A stretch of DNA of 64,000 nt from Stratiformator vulcanicus (GCF_007744515.1 NZ_CP036268.1:758482-822481), one strand, 5' to 3'; counted from the stretch's first letter, positions 16,342 through 26,142 are shown. The notes: generated by a model not told the origin, from the sequence alone. Program-made: numbers and translations.

Positions 16342-18705
16342 CTACTTCGATTTCTTAGTATAGCGAATGTGTGTCCGGCCGATCTTTCCATTAAATGAGT
16401 ACGGCGCCTCGTCATAATAGTCGAGCGAGACCGGCGAATCGCGATCAGTTCCGATGTCAAATGTCGCATTGCTGGTGAAATGCAATGTCATGCCGTTGGG
16501 AACTCGTCCCGATCCTACCTCTTTGCCATCAACACGAAGCGTTACATTAATCGGCCCGCCGATCTTGTCGACCAACTCGGATTCGACCTCAATTTTATGC
16601 TTGCCCGGCGTCAGCCGTTTGTTCGCTTTAATCTTTGTCCGTCGCACGGTGAACAAATTGAACTCGTAACGCAATTGGTTGTCGCGTACGTAGCAGACGA
16701 GACCGCCGGAAAAACCCGCGAGAGCATACAACACGCCGTTGGCATCTTTGGGGACGTCGACATCCATCGACACGAGACTGCTGACCTTGCCGAGTTTCGG
16801 AGCCGTCGACTCGGGCATGTTGGTGATCGGATGGTCGAAGGTCCATTTCGTGTAGGGTGATGCGGGCGCGTCTTCGGGATGATAGAGCACCGTCGACCAC
16901 AATCCGCCGCCGATCGGCAGGTTCTTATTTTTGGCTGACTCGGTTAAGAACAGTGCCTTTAATTCTTCGAGTTTCTCGGGGTGCTCGCCGGCCACGTCGT
17001 TGGCTTGCGACCAGTCTTTGTCAATGTGGTAAAGCTGCCACTTCTCGGTGAGAGGCGACCACTCACGAATGCCCGGTGGAATGCCACCGACCCACGGTTC
17101 GCGCGGGCCACGCGCGGAGGCGAACCAGCCATCGTGGTAGATGCCCCGGCTGGCCATGATGTCAAAAAACTGGGTCTTTCTCTGTCCTTCCGCCGACGGA
17201 TCGTCGAATGTGTAACGCATACTGACGCCATCAAATTCGTCTTGCTCAAAACCATTCACGACCTTGGGCGGAGTGATCTCGAGGAGTTCATAGATCGTCG
17301 GGACCACGTCAATCACGTGATGGAATTGCGATCGAGGCTTCGTGTCGGGTCGAATGCCTTTTGGCCAAGATACGGCCATGGGATTCCGCGTCCCCCCGAA
17401 ATAAGCGCCTTGTAATTTGGTGCCCTGATAGGGCGTGCTGCCCGCCCAGGCCCACCCGGCGTGATACATGTTGTCCGTCTTGGCCGACCCGAGGGCATCG
17501 AGCCCGCCAAGTTCCTCCAGCGCCGTAAGATGCTCGGAGATTTTCGTCGGGATTCCATTCTGCGCGAGTTGCTCACTGATGGTGCCGTTAAGACCCTCGG
17601 AGGATGATCCGTTGTCTCCCCAGATATAGAGCACAATCGTATTTTTAAGATCATCCTGCGCTTCGATTTCGTCGATGATCCGGCCAACCTGAGCATCCGC
17701 GTGTTCGGTAAAGCCGGCAAACACCTCCATCAGGCGACGCTGGAAGGGCTTCTCCTCCTCGGGAATTGATTCCCATGAGGCCATGCTTTCCGGACGGGGA
17801 GTCAGCTCGCAATCGGCTGGCACCCAACCGATTTTCTTCTGGTTATTAAAGACGCGCTCACGATATTGGTCCCAGCCGTCATCGAACTTGCCCTGATACC
17901 GATCCGCCCATTCCTTGGGGACCTGGTGTGGGCCGTGCGACGCCCCGGGCGCCCAATAGACAAACCACGGCTTGTCGGGCGCGTAGGCGCGTTGCTCACG
18001 CAACCAGTGAATCGCATCATCCGCGATGTCTTCGGAAAGATGGTAGTCGTCGTTGCCGCCGGATGTATGCGGGTGGTCGACGTAGGTCGTGTTGCGAACC
18101 ATTGTCGGCTCGTACTGAGACGCTTCACCCGCAAGGAATCCGTAAAAGTATTCGAAACCGTATCCGGTAGGCCAATAGTCGAAGGGCCCTTTCGAAGTGA
18201 TCTGGTCTTCCGGCGTGTTGTGCCACTTGCCAAACGCAGCGGTGTTGTAGCCGTAAGCCTTCAGAACCTCAGCGATCGTGGCGGAGGACTTCGGGATGAC
18301 ACCACTAAATCCGTCGAAATCATTCGCAATCGCGGCAATCTGCCCGTTGCCCACGCGAGTGTGATTCCGCCCCGTCAGCAACGCGGCACGCGTCGGTGAA
18401 CACATCGCCGTGGTATGGAACCGGTTGTAAGAAATACCCATTCCGGCGATCCGGTCGAGTGTCGGCGTATGCACCTCACCACCGTAGGCGCTCGGCAGTC
18501 CGTTCCCGACATCATCGATCAATACGATCAGGATATTCGGCGCGTCGGCGGGCAATCGCTTCGGTTCGACGCGCTCTTGATAGTCCGAACTTTCAATGGT
18601 GACACCGGCCCGAGAGCCCGACGGAGTGGGAGGAAACGGTAGAATACCCTGACCGAATCCCTGGCTCGGAATCGCCACCAGAAAGAGCACGAATAGCGAC
18701 TTCAT
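16342..18705 (-). CDS. Secreted sulfatase, family S1 (large arylsulfatase type)
   Basis: This 787-residue paralogue of the sulfatase encoded next to it shares the same domain order. A signal peptide ends near FGQG. Metal residues lie at VLIDD (64-65), the formylglycine cysteine at residue 102 in CSPTR, followed by TGRNH, and the QFHHVIDVVPTIYELLEI region comes near residue 470. A C-terminal beta region completes it. An AGGTG ribosome site sits eight bases before the ATG. The pair likely acts on related but different sulfated substrates. No formylglycine-generating enzyme is encoded in the window, so maturation must rely on one elsewhere. Confidence 0.9.
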   Translation of the reverse strand: MKSLFVLFLVAIPSQGFGQGILPFPPTPSGSRAGVTIESSDYQERVEPKRLPADAPNILIVLIDDVGNGLPSAYGGEVHTPTLDRIAGMGISYNRFHTTAMCSPTRAALLTGRNHTRVGNGQIAAIANDFDGFSGVIPKSSATIAEVLKAYGYNTAAFGKWHNTPEDQITSKGPFDYWPTGYGFEYFYGFLAGEASQYEPTMVRNTTYVDHPHTSGGNDDYHLSEDIADDAIHWLREQRAYAPDKPWFVYWAPGASHGPHQVPKEWADRYQGKFDDGWDQYRERVFNNQKKIGWVPADCELTPRPESMASWESIPEEEKPFQRRLMEVFAGFTEHADAQVGRIIDEIEAQDDLKNTIVLYIWGDNGSSSEGLNGTISEQLAQNGIPTKISEHLTALEELGGLDALGSAKTDNMYHAGWAWAGSTPYQGTKLQGAYFGGTRNPMAVSWPKGIRPDTKPRSQFHHVIDVVPTIYELLEITPPKVVNGFEQDEFDGVSMRYTFDDPSAEGQRKTQFFDIMASRGIYHDGWFASARGPREPWVGGIPPGIREWSPLTEKWQLYHIDKDWSQANDVAGEHPEKLEELKALFLTESAKNKNLPIGGGLWSTVLYHPEDAPASPYTKWTFDHPITNMPESTAPKLGKVSSLVSMDVDVPKDANGVLYALAGFSGGLVCYVRDNQLRYEFNLFTVRRTKIKANKRLTPGKHKIEVESELVDKIGGPINVTLRVDGKEVGSGRVPNGMTLHFTSNATFDIGTDRDSPVSLDYYDEAPYSFNGKIGRTHIRYTKKSK

Positions 18706-19034
18706 GACATTGCACCTGAGGTGGATGAATGACTTCGACTCGGCAGACTCTCAGCGAGACGACATGATAACAGCCGATGGCGGCAAGTGGTGGATGTAAA
18801 TTGCAGGGGGCGAACCCGAATCGCGCGATCGAGTCTCACGGGCGAAGGTGAGTGGAACGACCCGACCTCCACACTTCGGGGCAAACGAGTGGCCCAAGGT
18901 TACTACCTCCGGACTACCCGCCAGACACGCGCGACTGGGGGCAGTCAAAAGCGCCTGTCCCCAGCCACCCACCGCCGCCATCGAACTGCTCCGTCACCAA
19001 ACCCCCGGCTCCGGCCTTTCCTTGAACGGCCAAA
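18706..19034. other. Intergenic repeats upstream of a sulfatase operon
   Basis: Contains copy C of the dispersed repeat (about 18825-18880) and an inverted REP half-element (18934-18970). The sulfatase operon promoter should be within the first 100 bases, but no clear boxes were recognised. No coding frame is convincing. Confidence 0.55.
18934..18970. repeat. REP-like half element (actggggg...ccagccaccc)
   Basis: Begins actgggggca and ends gtccccagccaccc. It is the inverted form of 61892-61930 and 63025-63060, and matches 19402-19438 closely. The inner gcg...cgc bases form a hairpin. Confidence 0.65.
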
Positions 19035-19312
19035 TTAATTACCCCCGCGGATGCCGGGGGCGGCTTGCCCTCGCATCTGGATGCTCGATTGCTTCTTGCA
19101 CATCAGCCACGCGCCCCCGCGTTGATTGAGCCAGTCCGGCGGCACTCGGTCGACTCGGAGCGGTCCGGGTCGCTCGTCGATTAACTCCGCCGCACTCGAC
19201 CCCTTCCAATCATTCGGCCGTTCCACCAACCCACGACGAAGCGGGTTGGCGTGGATATAGTCGACCATCTTCAACAACGTCTTCGGCTCAGTGATGTTGC
19301 GGTCGTAGCCGG
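19035..19312 (-). pseudogene. REP-associated tyrosine transposase (RAYT) remnant
   Basis: Only the C-terminal third of a TnpA_REP (IS200/RAYT-like) transposase survives. The frame can be read from about 19309 as GYDRNITEPKTLLKMVDYIHANPLRRGLV, then PNDWKGSSAAELI and RPGPLRVDR, a typical RAYT tail. The part carrying the catalytic His-x-His and most upstream sequence is absent: the coding sequence stops where a REP/MITE element (19314-19438) begins. RAYT enzymes move short REP palindromes, and this window is full of such repeats. A second, shorter relic of the same 3' end lies at 21550-21610. Not functional as it stands. Confidence 0.7.
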
Positions 19313-19313
19313 G

Positions 19314-19438
19314 GGGTGGCCGGGGACGGTCTCGCAGAGCCGCCCTCGGCGAGCGCGGGGAAACGCGGCCTTGCTGGAGGGGTTATCTTCAAACGCACTC
19401 AACTGGGGGCAGGCGAAAGCGCCTGTCCCCAGCCACCC
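19314..19438. mobile_element. 125-bp MITE/REP element abutting the RAYT remnant
   Basis: Ends are gggtggccggggac (left) and gtccccagccaccc (right), inverted with one mismatch. The interior ggtctcgcagagccgcc is shared with the element at 10833-10991. It carries an actgggggcaggcg half unit at its right end (19402-19438). It borders the truncated transposase exactly. Confidence 0.65.
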
Positions 19439-19811
19439 GCCGTTCCACGTCTTCGCGAAAACAACAACGGTTGGGGTGTATTAAAGACGAGCGATTTCAC
19501 CCGCCCCGTTTAGCCGCGACCGCCAGGGAGCGCTCTTTATTCAAAGGTCATCAAAATGTCGCGGATGGCCCGGAGGTCACACCTCCGGGTCGCAAAGCGA
19601 CAAGAGGTCTCAGGGCAGTGTTACTAAAGGCGACGCCGGCTGGTAATACAGTAACGGTCGTCGCAGACCTCGCTCGGTGATCAGTTTCGCCGTTGAAACT
19701 CCCCGCTGAACCTCTTGCGGCTCCGCCGCCCGGACGTAGTAACGTCCGGGCCACCCGCGTTGTGTGAGTTTGAATTGGGGATTCAGTTTCGTTGATGTTG
19801 CGGCACGGGCC
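19439..19811. other. Intergenic stretch, no gene seen
   Basis: No convincing frame. It contains an inverted pair near 19570-19760 (cggaggtcacacctccgg, and cggacgtagtaacgtccgg), both small palindromes of the dispersed type. The DUF1254 gene ends at 19812 on the minus strand. Confidence 0.5.
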
Positions 19812-21449
19812 CTACTCGACCGGCTCAATCTCGCCAGGACGCCAAGTCTTGTCGAAAAAAGACTCGAGTGGGCTGTAGAGTCGGAGGATGACAAACCACC
19901 CCTTGCCTGGATCTGTCTGAATCCAGTTGCCTCGGTCGACTCCGTCAGGCTGTTCGGGTGCGAAGTAAATCGTTGTCGAACCGTCCGCGTTCAACTTCGC
20001 GGCTGGACTCGGATAACTCTGACTGCCGGCCCGAGGGTATTTTTGCGGCGTCTGCAGCATCGATCGGGACTGATTGTCATACACGGTGAAAGACCAAAAA
20101 CGCGCCGCTGGGATGTCTTTAGGAAGATCGACCTTGTAGGTCTTCGCACCATCGAATGGGACACCCTTCGAATCGATGTTGGCGAACAAGTACTGCGACC
20201 CAACGTTGGTCAAGTACATGCACATGGCAGGAGTAATCCCGGTTGCCGTGTAAAAGAACCCTGTACGCGAATGGAGTCGGCGTGCACCTTGATTGGGAGA
20301 CTGCTTCACGCCACCATCTGCTAGAATCTCTGGTGGTGGGTTGAGAAACTGGTAGCCGCCCTCGAACAACATGTTCCACCATGCCGAAGAATCGTCGTAG
20401 AAACGCCAACGATCTGTGGGATGAGCTCCCATACCGATCGTGCGGGACGCAGCATTACCTACCACGACCGCCTTCTCCAATATCTTCCGCATTCGAGCAT
20501 CGGGGGCGAATTTCTTCCCCTTGACGATACCGATCGCCGCAAACTGACCAGCAAGTTCCGGATCCAGAGCTTCAGCAGGCTCCATCTGCACCAATTCGTT
20601 TAGCATTTCAAAGTGACCGAAGTCGTTGGGCGCGACGGTATTGACGACAAGACCTGATCCTTCGACGAAACGCGGAGTGGTCCGCTCCGGCATTGTTTTA
20701 TTCAGCGGAGCATCGCCGGACAAATAGCTACCCACGCTGTTGCCAAAGCCTCCCGCTTGATACGGATATATCTTCAACGTTTCTTTGGTCCGGGCGATTG
20801 AAGGAGCTGGGTCATTGTCCTCGAGAAACGCGCGAAACAACATCGTGACATGGTTTGTACGCGACTTTCGAACAAAGTAGCCACCTTCAGGAAGCGGACC
20901 ATCGTAGCCAGGACCGACGAGCAGAAACGTTCCTCCCTTACCCTTGTCCGGACCGGCGAGGCCGAAATCTCCGACCCACCTGAACCAGAAGTCATCAAAA
21001 ATGCCCAGAACCATCGGTGGCGTTTCGACGACGAGTGGGCCAGAGCTAAGATCGAGATTGCCCCAAAAATAGACCGTGTCTGCATTGGCTGTCAGCAGCA
21101 GTGAATTCGAATCCAGCAGCTTCGATGTGTAAAAGAATTCTCCGTCCTTGATTCCGACGTCTCCAAGCCCCTGCCTCAGTGCGTATACCGAAACACCCTG
21201 AATCGAATTCGTGAATGCCTCGACACCGTGAAGGTAATCGAGTTCCTCACGCAACTTCTCAGCCGTTTCCTTGGAGGGATATCCGTCTTTGAAATCCAGG
21301 TTTCCAAGCTTTGATTGAACGCGATCCGGCGTCGTGATCTCGGTGGGGATGCCATCCTGGTAAGCGACGGCATCTTGAGCCCAACCGGCCTCCGCCAGCA
21401 GAGCGACGAATGCCACTGTGATAAATGATGTAAACCAGTTAATTCTCAT
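19812..21449 (-). CDS. Secreted DUF1254/DUF1214 protein
   Basis: The protein has 545 residues from the ATG at 21449, supported by an AGGAGA ribosome site; a 111-codon upstream extension was rejected because it is arginine-rich and overlaps the sulfatase gene. A signal peptide ends near AGWAQ. The N-terminal half (ANADTVYFWGNLDLSSGPLVVE) fits DUF1254 and the C-terminal half (SFTVYDNQSRSMLQTP, WIQTDPGKGWFVILRLYSP) fits DUF1214, two domains usually fused. Function is uncharacterised; such proteins are often found near exported hydrolases. It lies between two sulfatase genes on the same strand. Confidence 0.8.
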   Translation of the reverse strand: MRINWFTSFITVAFVALLAEAGWAQDAVAYQDGIPTEITTPDRVQSKLGNLDFKDGYPSKETAEKLREELDYLHGVEAFTNSIQGVSVYALRQGLGDVGIKDGEFFYTSKLLDSNSLLLTANADTVYFWGNLDLSSGPLVVETPPMVLGIFDDFWFRWVGDFGLAGPDKGKGGTFLLVGPGYDGPLPEGGYFVRKSRTNHVTMLFRAFLEDNDPAPSIARTKETLKIYPYQAGGFGNSVGSYLSGDAPLNKTMPERTTPRFVEGSGLVVNTVAPNDFGHFEMLNELVQMEPAEALDPELAGQFAAIGIVKGKKFAPDARMRKILEKAVVVGNAASRTIGMGAHPTDRWRFYDDSSAWWNMLFEGGYQFLNPPPEILADGGVKQSPNQGARRLHSRTGFFYTATGITPAMCMYLTNVGSQYLFANIDSKGVPFDGAKTYKVDLPKDIPAARFWSFTVYDNQSRSMLQTPQKYPRAGSQSYPSPAAKLNADGSTTIYFAPEQPDGVDRGNWIQTDPGKGWFVILRLYSPLESFFDKTWRPGEIEPVE

Positions 21450-21549
21450 GATGGTTTCTCCTGTAGCCTGTTTGAAATAAGAGGTACGTCGTTGTTGACC
21501 GAATTCGAACCCGGGCCCGTCTAGATTTAGCCGGGTCGCCCTCGCCGAC

Positions 21550-21610
21550 CGCCGGGTGCGGCTCGCCCTCGCATCTGGTTGTCCGATTGCTTCTTGCACA
21601 TCAGCCACCC
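21550..21610. repeat. Short relic of the RAYT 3' end
   Basis: A block with gcggctcgccctcgcatctg and tgcttcttgcacatcagccac closely matches 19065-19111 inside the RAYT remnant. It is therefore a second, shorter copy of the transposase 3' end, or a repeat derived from it, sitting upstream of the DUF1254 gene. Confidence 0.55.
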
Positions 21611-21660
21611 GCCACCGGCCGCTGACCTTAGGGTGGGTAGCCACCGAACCTGGCACCTGA

Positions 21661-24003
21661 CTAATCGAGCAGCTCCACCAACACCTTCTCGATCGTCCCC
21701 GTGAATCGGGTCTCGTCGCGACCGATGCCGATGTCTGAGGCGACCGGGGTTTGATTATCGAGGCCGATATCAGCGGTTTCATCGGCGGAGAACATCAGAG
21801 GCTGCGTCTTCTCGATCTTCCCTTTCGCGGCTTCTTTACCATTGACGGTCAAAGTCGCCGTGCCTCCCTTGCCGAGTTCGCCTTCTGATCCCTCGTATTC
21901 GAAATCAACGACGATTGTGGCGTCCCCGGCCGGAACCGGTTCCTTGGCCGCGACGGTGTCCCGCGACAGGCCGAGGAAGTTATAGGTGTAAACCGGCTTG
22001 CCATCCTTCATGTAAAGGCACCAGCCGCCGAACCGGCCGCCTTGGGTTAAAATCACACCGTCGGCACCCCCTTCCGGGATCGTGACCTTCGCCGTGATGC
22101 GGACCGATTGGTTCTTCACGTTGATGAAGGTGTTTTCCAGCATCCCGTTCATGCCGTCATAGAGCGTCAGCGACTTACGATCCCCCAGGATGTCGGGCCG
22201 CCCCGCGAGCGCCGGGTTGACGCGGGCGATCACGCGGTCATCGATCGGCAGGACGTGATACCTCTCCGCCTCTTTCATAAAGAGGTCCCGCATCGCCTTC
22301 AATTTCTCAGGCTCGGCCGCCGCGAGGTTGTTCGTGAGATTAAAGTCTTCGCGCGTGTTGTACAGATCCCACACGTCGTCCTCCAGCGGACGCATCTTTG
22401 TCGTTTCCCACGGGGCGCGGTGCAGCGTGCGTGCGAGCCAGCCTTCGTGGTAGATCGCGCGGTTGCCGAAGATTTCAAAGTACTGCGTCGTGTGCCGCTC
22501 GGGGGCGTCCGCGTCTTCGAAGGTGTAGACCATGCTCGTGCCCTCGATCGGCGTCTGCGGCGTGCCGTTGACGCTCTTCGGTTCGGGGAGTCCGGCCGCT
22601 TCGAGAACCGTCGGGGCGACGTCAATCACGTGGGTGAACTGCGACCGGATCTCGCCCTGAGATTTAATGCCCTTCGGCCAATGGATGACGGTGCCGTTCC
22701 GTGTGCCGCCGAAGTCGGAGGCGACTTGCTTGGTCCAGGAGAAGGGCGAATCGAACGCCACGGCCCAGCCGGCGGCCATGTGCGGGAAGGTCTCAGGCCC
22801 GCCCCACTTGTCCATCAGGGGCAGCAGGTCTTCCACCTTTTCCGTGACATTATTGAAGTAGGTCATTTCGTTGTACATGCCGACGAAGCCGCCCTCAGCG
22901 CTCGTTCCGTTGTCGCCGGCGATATAAATAAAGAGCGTGTTGTCGAGCTCTTCGATCTCTTCAATCGCACTCACGAAGCGGCCGATCTCGTGATCGGTCT
23001 GTTCGAGGAAACCGGCGAAGACCTCGGCCTGGCGGGCGAAAAGTTTCTGACGGTCGGCGTCCAGCGCGTCCCAGTCTTCAATGTCTTCCGGCTTCGGCCC
23101 AAGTTCCGTTCCTTCCGGCACCAGACCCATCGCGATTTGTCGCTTGATCGACGCCTCGCGCACGGAGTCCCAGCCTTGGTCGAACTTTCCTTGATATTTA
23201 TCGGCCCAGCGCTTCGGCACGTGGTGTGGCGCGTGCACGGCACCGGTCGCATAATAAACGAAGAAGGGTTTATCGGGCGTCATCGACTGTTGCGCCTTAA
23301 CCCAACCGATGGCCTGGTTCGTCATGTCGACGGTGAAGTGATACTCCTCCATCTCGGGCGGCGTAACGCGGGTGACACCGTCGTAGATTAACGGGTACCA
23401 CTGGTCGGTTTCGCCGCCGATGAAGCCGTAGAATTTGTCGAACCCCTGTTGGGTCGGCCAGCGGTCGAAGGGGCCGGAGACGCTCGTCTCCCACGCCGCG
23501 GTTTCGTGCCACTTGCCGAAGGCCGCGGTGCTGTAACCGTTGAGCCGCAGCATCTCGGCCAGCGGGGCCACGCTGTTGGGCAGTTGCCCCGTGTTGCCGG
23601 GGAAGGCGGTCGCGGTCTCCATGATGGAGCCGGTGTTGCAGGTGTGGTGATTCCGCCCTGTCTTCAGCGCCATCCGCGTGGGCGAGCACAACGCCGTCGT
23701 GTGGAAGTTGTTATAAACCAATCCACTGCCGGCGAGCCGATCGAGCGTCGGCGTCGCGATCGGCCCGCCGAAGGTGCTCGGCCCGCCGAACCCGATATCA
23801 TCGATCAGCACGATCACGACGTTCGGCGCCCCATCGGGGGCGGTGACTTCGAATCGCGGCGGCTTCTCGACCTTGCGGGCGTCGAGTTCCGTGTAAGTGG
23901 GCGGCTTCGGTTCCGGGATCGGCAGAACCGTGCGGTCGAGTTCCGCTGCATGGATCGCGAGCGCAGGCAACAACAAGAAGGGCAGCGTGGACCAGAGACG
24001 CAT
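21661..24003 (-). CDS. Secreted sulfatase, family S1 (large arylsulfatase type)
   Basis: The 780-residue protein has a signal peptide (residues 1-20). Metal pair VLIDD (near residue 68) and formylglycine motif CSPTR (Cys106) are present, followed by KTGRNHH. It differs from the other two sulfatases by the insert HTCNTGSIMETAT just after the active site and by a C-terminal beta region with GYEGSEGELGKG-type turns, so its substrate may differ. GGAG six bases before the ATG supports the start. The DUF1254 gene starts about 210 bases downstream on the same strand, with a repeat between, so one transcript is possible but not clear. Confidence 0.9.
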   Translation of the reverse strand: MRLWSTLPFLLLPALAIHAAELDRTVLPIPEPKPPTYTELDARKVEKPPRFEVTAPDGAPNVVIVLIDDIGFGGPSTFGGPIATPTLDRLAGSGLVYNNFHTTALCSPTRMALKTGRNHHTCNTGSIMETATAFPGNTGQLPNSVAPLAEMLRLNGYSTAAFGKWHETAAWETSVSGPFDRWPTQQGFDKFYGFIGGETDQWYPLIYDGVTRVTPPEMEEYHFTVDMTNQAIGWVKAQQSMTPDKPFFVYYATGAVHAPHHVPKRWADKYQGKFDQGWDSVREASIKRQIAMGLVPEGTELGPKPEDIEDWDALDADRQKLFARQAEVFAGFLEQTDHEIGRFVSAIEEIEELDNTLFIYIAGDNGTSAEGGFVGMYNEMTYFNNVTEKVEDLLPLMDKWGGPETFPHMAAGWAVAFDSPFSWTKQVASDFGGTRNGTVIHWPKGIKSQGEIRSQFTHVIDVAPTVLEAAGLPEPKSVNGTPQTPIEGTSMVYTFEDADAPERHTTQYFEIFGNRAIYHEGWLARTLHRAPWETTKMRPLEDDVWDLYNTREDFNLTNNLAAAEPEKLKAMRDLFMKEAERYHVLPIDDRVIARVNPALAGRPDILGDRKSLTLYDGMNGMLENTFINVKNQSVRITAKVTIPEGGADGVILTQGGRFGGWCLYMKDGKPVYTYNFLGLSRDTVAAKEPVPAGDATIVVDFEYEGSEGELGKGGTATLTVNGKEAAKGKIEKTQPLMFSADETADIGLDNQTPVASDIGIGRDETRFTGTIEKVLVELLD

Positions 24004-24699
24004 GATCGGCTCCGTGAATGGAATAGTGAGAATGGGCCAATGAGTGAACTGTATGGCGCGGGTTGAATCAAGCGAGATCGCGTATACCGGGGGCGCTTCG
24101 CCCTCACAGCAAGCGAGCCACTCGTTATTCGCACAATATCTTCTCCAAGCAATTTAAGGCGGCCTCCAAACTCCCGTCACCAAAACTGAGACAATCTCAG
24201 GCTCGCCGACCAATTCACCCTTTCATGCGAACTCACAGCGCATGCCAATCGCTGGCACCGAGGGCATGTCGCCCGCGTAGCATAGCCGCAGCTCGGTCGT
24301 TGCATCGCGTCCAACAGAAAGTCAAATCCCTTTCGGGACGCAAAGTGGTGTAAGAAGCTCACGAACCCCCAGATGAGGGGGCGACACGCACCCCGGCACT
24401 CATCCCGAAGTAGCCGAGGTTCCTGTGAACCGCGGATCGAGCGAGCGTTCAAAGTTTGATAATCCAACAGGCTTCCCCCACGCTCAATCACAGCTTCTCA
24501 GGAAGCGGTGATTTTTATTGCCTTCCCTCACAAGTCGAGGTCCCTAATAACCGCGGGTCAAACGCCGAGCAACTATCTTTAAAGGGGCGCCGGGTGGGCA
24601 TGTCACCCGACAATCAACTGTCCTCACGTGCGAACCCCCGCCCGCCTGATTAGACTTCAGGTACCCGTTCATTCGCCGTACCACACAACGGATTCCGTT
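24004..24699. other. Intergenic stretch with dispersed palindromes
   Basis: Lies between divergent genes, so it should hold both promoters. It contains the repeat ccgaggttcctgtgaaccgcggatc at 24413-24440 and a related, more decayed unit near 24489-24560. No convincing coding frame; the one in-frame extension of the downstream gene (24628-24699) was not used as start. Confidence 0.55.
24413..24440. repeat. Palindromic dispersed repeat (ccgaggttcctg... type)
   Basis: The core ggttcctgtgaacc is palindromic. Related units occur at 28348-28380 and, inverted, at 62947-62977 and 63925-63955. Confidence 0.6.
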
Positions 24700-26142
24700 A
24701 TGAGAACTTTCTTCACGTTCGCGCTGTTAGCGCTGCTCCCGCTTGGCCTTTTGCGAGCCGAGGAGTCTGAATTCCCGGAGCCGACCAATCGCGGCGACGC
24801 GAGCCGAATGGGGAAAGACATCCAACGCACGATGACGTTGTTGGCCACCAGCACGCCGGAGCAGAAAAACACGGTCACTATTTTGCTCTACGGGCAATCG
24901 ATCACCGCGGGCAAGTGGGGCATTTATTTAGAAGAACATCTGCGGGAAACCTATCCTGACGCGAACCTGATCTACGTCCGCAAACCGCTCTCGGGCTTTG
25001 CCTCCCATCTGCTGAGCAAGACGTCGGAGTTCGACATGTACCCCGTCTATCCCGACCTGGTGATCTTTCATGATCTCGGCAACGACAAAGACTATGAGAC
25101 AATGATTCGCAACTTGCGCGAACGGACGACCGCGGAGGTGATCATTCAAGCCGACCACCTCAGACGTAACCAGAAAGTGATCGACGAATCCGACCCGGCG
25201 AAGGTTAAGGATCGAAGTCAGCAGATCAGTGCGTTCCGCAATTACCGTTTCCTGCCTGAAGTGGCTCGCAAATATGGGTGTGCGTTCGACGCAAGACGCG
25301 ACCTGTGGAAAGACTATTTAAGGGAACACAATTTGGAGCCGGGCGTTATGGTGGCCGATCATGTCCACCCCAACGAGCACGGCACCTACTTGATGACGGA
25401 ATTAATCAAAGCCTACCTCGTGAAGCGGGAAGACGTCAAAATTGACCCGATGAATTGCGGCTATGTCACAACGATCCCCGTTACCGAAGATATGCGAACA
25501 GATGACGGGGCGCTTCAATATCAATTTGACGGAAACCGTATTGACGTGATTTTCTCGAAGGATGCGACTCAGGCCTGTGCCGCTCAAATCGATGGAGCCC
25601 AGCCGCTCGATATCCCGGCAATGAGATATCACGGGCGAAATCGCGTGAAATGGCGGGGCACGCCGATCCCGCCCGGACCATGGCCGGCCGTGCTTAAGGT
25701 CGGCTTCGAGCAGCCCTTAATCGACGAATCATGGACGCTGACCGCCACGCAGGATCAAGCCGACCCAAAGCTTTATCTGTTCGAAGTGAGGGGCTCCAAA
25801 ACGGGGGCAGACGGCAGCGGCCGCACCGATCAACGATTCGTGTCGAACTCCGGCCGGGTTGTGATCGAACCTGACGACTGGGAGATTAAATTCGCAATTA
25901 CCGACCTGCGTCGACTCAAGGAATTGCCCAGCGAGTTTGAACTCAATTGGACTGTGATGAAACAGGCGACGAACGATGTGACGCCACCTAAAGCCAAGAA
26001 GGGAGTCGAACGTGCCGTGACCGTCGCTCAATTACTGACCGACGAAAAACACACGCTGATTCTGACCGGCGGTATTGAAGGTGTTCGGGCCTTGCGTATC
26101 TATTCACCATCCAAGTTCCCCTGCCCTGCGAATGGCAATTAG
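24700..26142 (+). CDS. Secreted SGNH/GDSL-type hydrolase
   Basis: The protein has 480 residues from the ATG at 24700, chosen because it gives a signal peptide ending near LLRAE. The N-terminal domain is SGNH-like: TILLYGQSITAG holds the nucleophile (Ser67), and VADHVHPNEHGTYL has the Asp-x-x-His pair near 225-233. A C-terminal beta-rich region (residues 270-480) has no recognised motif. Family members deacetylate or otherwise de-esterify polysaccharides; the substrate here is unknown. It lies between the sulfatases and the ADP-ribosylglycohydrolase-like gene, converging on the latter. Confidence 0.75.
   Translation: MRTFFTFALLALLPLGLLRAEESEFPEPTNRGDASRMGKDIQRTMTLLATSTPEQKNTVTILLYGQSITAGKWGIYLEEHLRETYPDANLIYVRKPLSGFASHLLSKTSEFDMYPVYPDLVIFHDLGNDKDYETMIRNLRERTTAEVIIQADHLRRNQKVIDESDPAKVKDRSQQISAFRNYRFLPEVARKYGCAFDARRDLWKDYLREHNLEPGVMVADHVHPNEHGTYLMTELIKAYLVKREDVKIDPMNCGYVTTIPVTEDMRTDDGALQYQFDGNRIDVIFSKDATQACAAQIDGAQPLDIPAMRYHGRNRVKWRGTPIPPGPWPAVLKVGFEQPLIDESWTLTATQDQADPKLYLFEVRGSKTGADGSGRTDQRFVSNSGRVVIEPDDWEIKFAITDLRRLKELPSEFELNWTVMKQATNDVTPPKAKKGVERAVTVAQLLTDEKHTLILTGGIEGVRALRIYSPSKFPCPANGN

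Noticed and set aside
21450-21782. 111-codon extension of the DUF1254/1214 frame
   Set aside because: Overlaps the third sulfatase gene, lacks signal character, and a good ribosome site and signal peptide mark 21449 as start.
22108-23391. Long plus-strand open frame opposite the third sulfatase gene (427 codons)
   Set aside because: It lies wholly antisense to a clear sulfatase gene, is rich in Arg/His/Val as mirror frames are, and has no domain.
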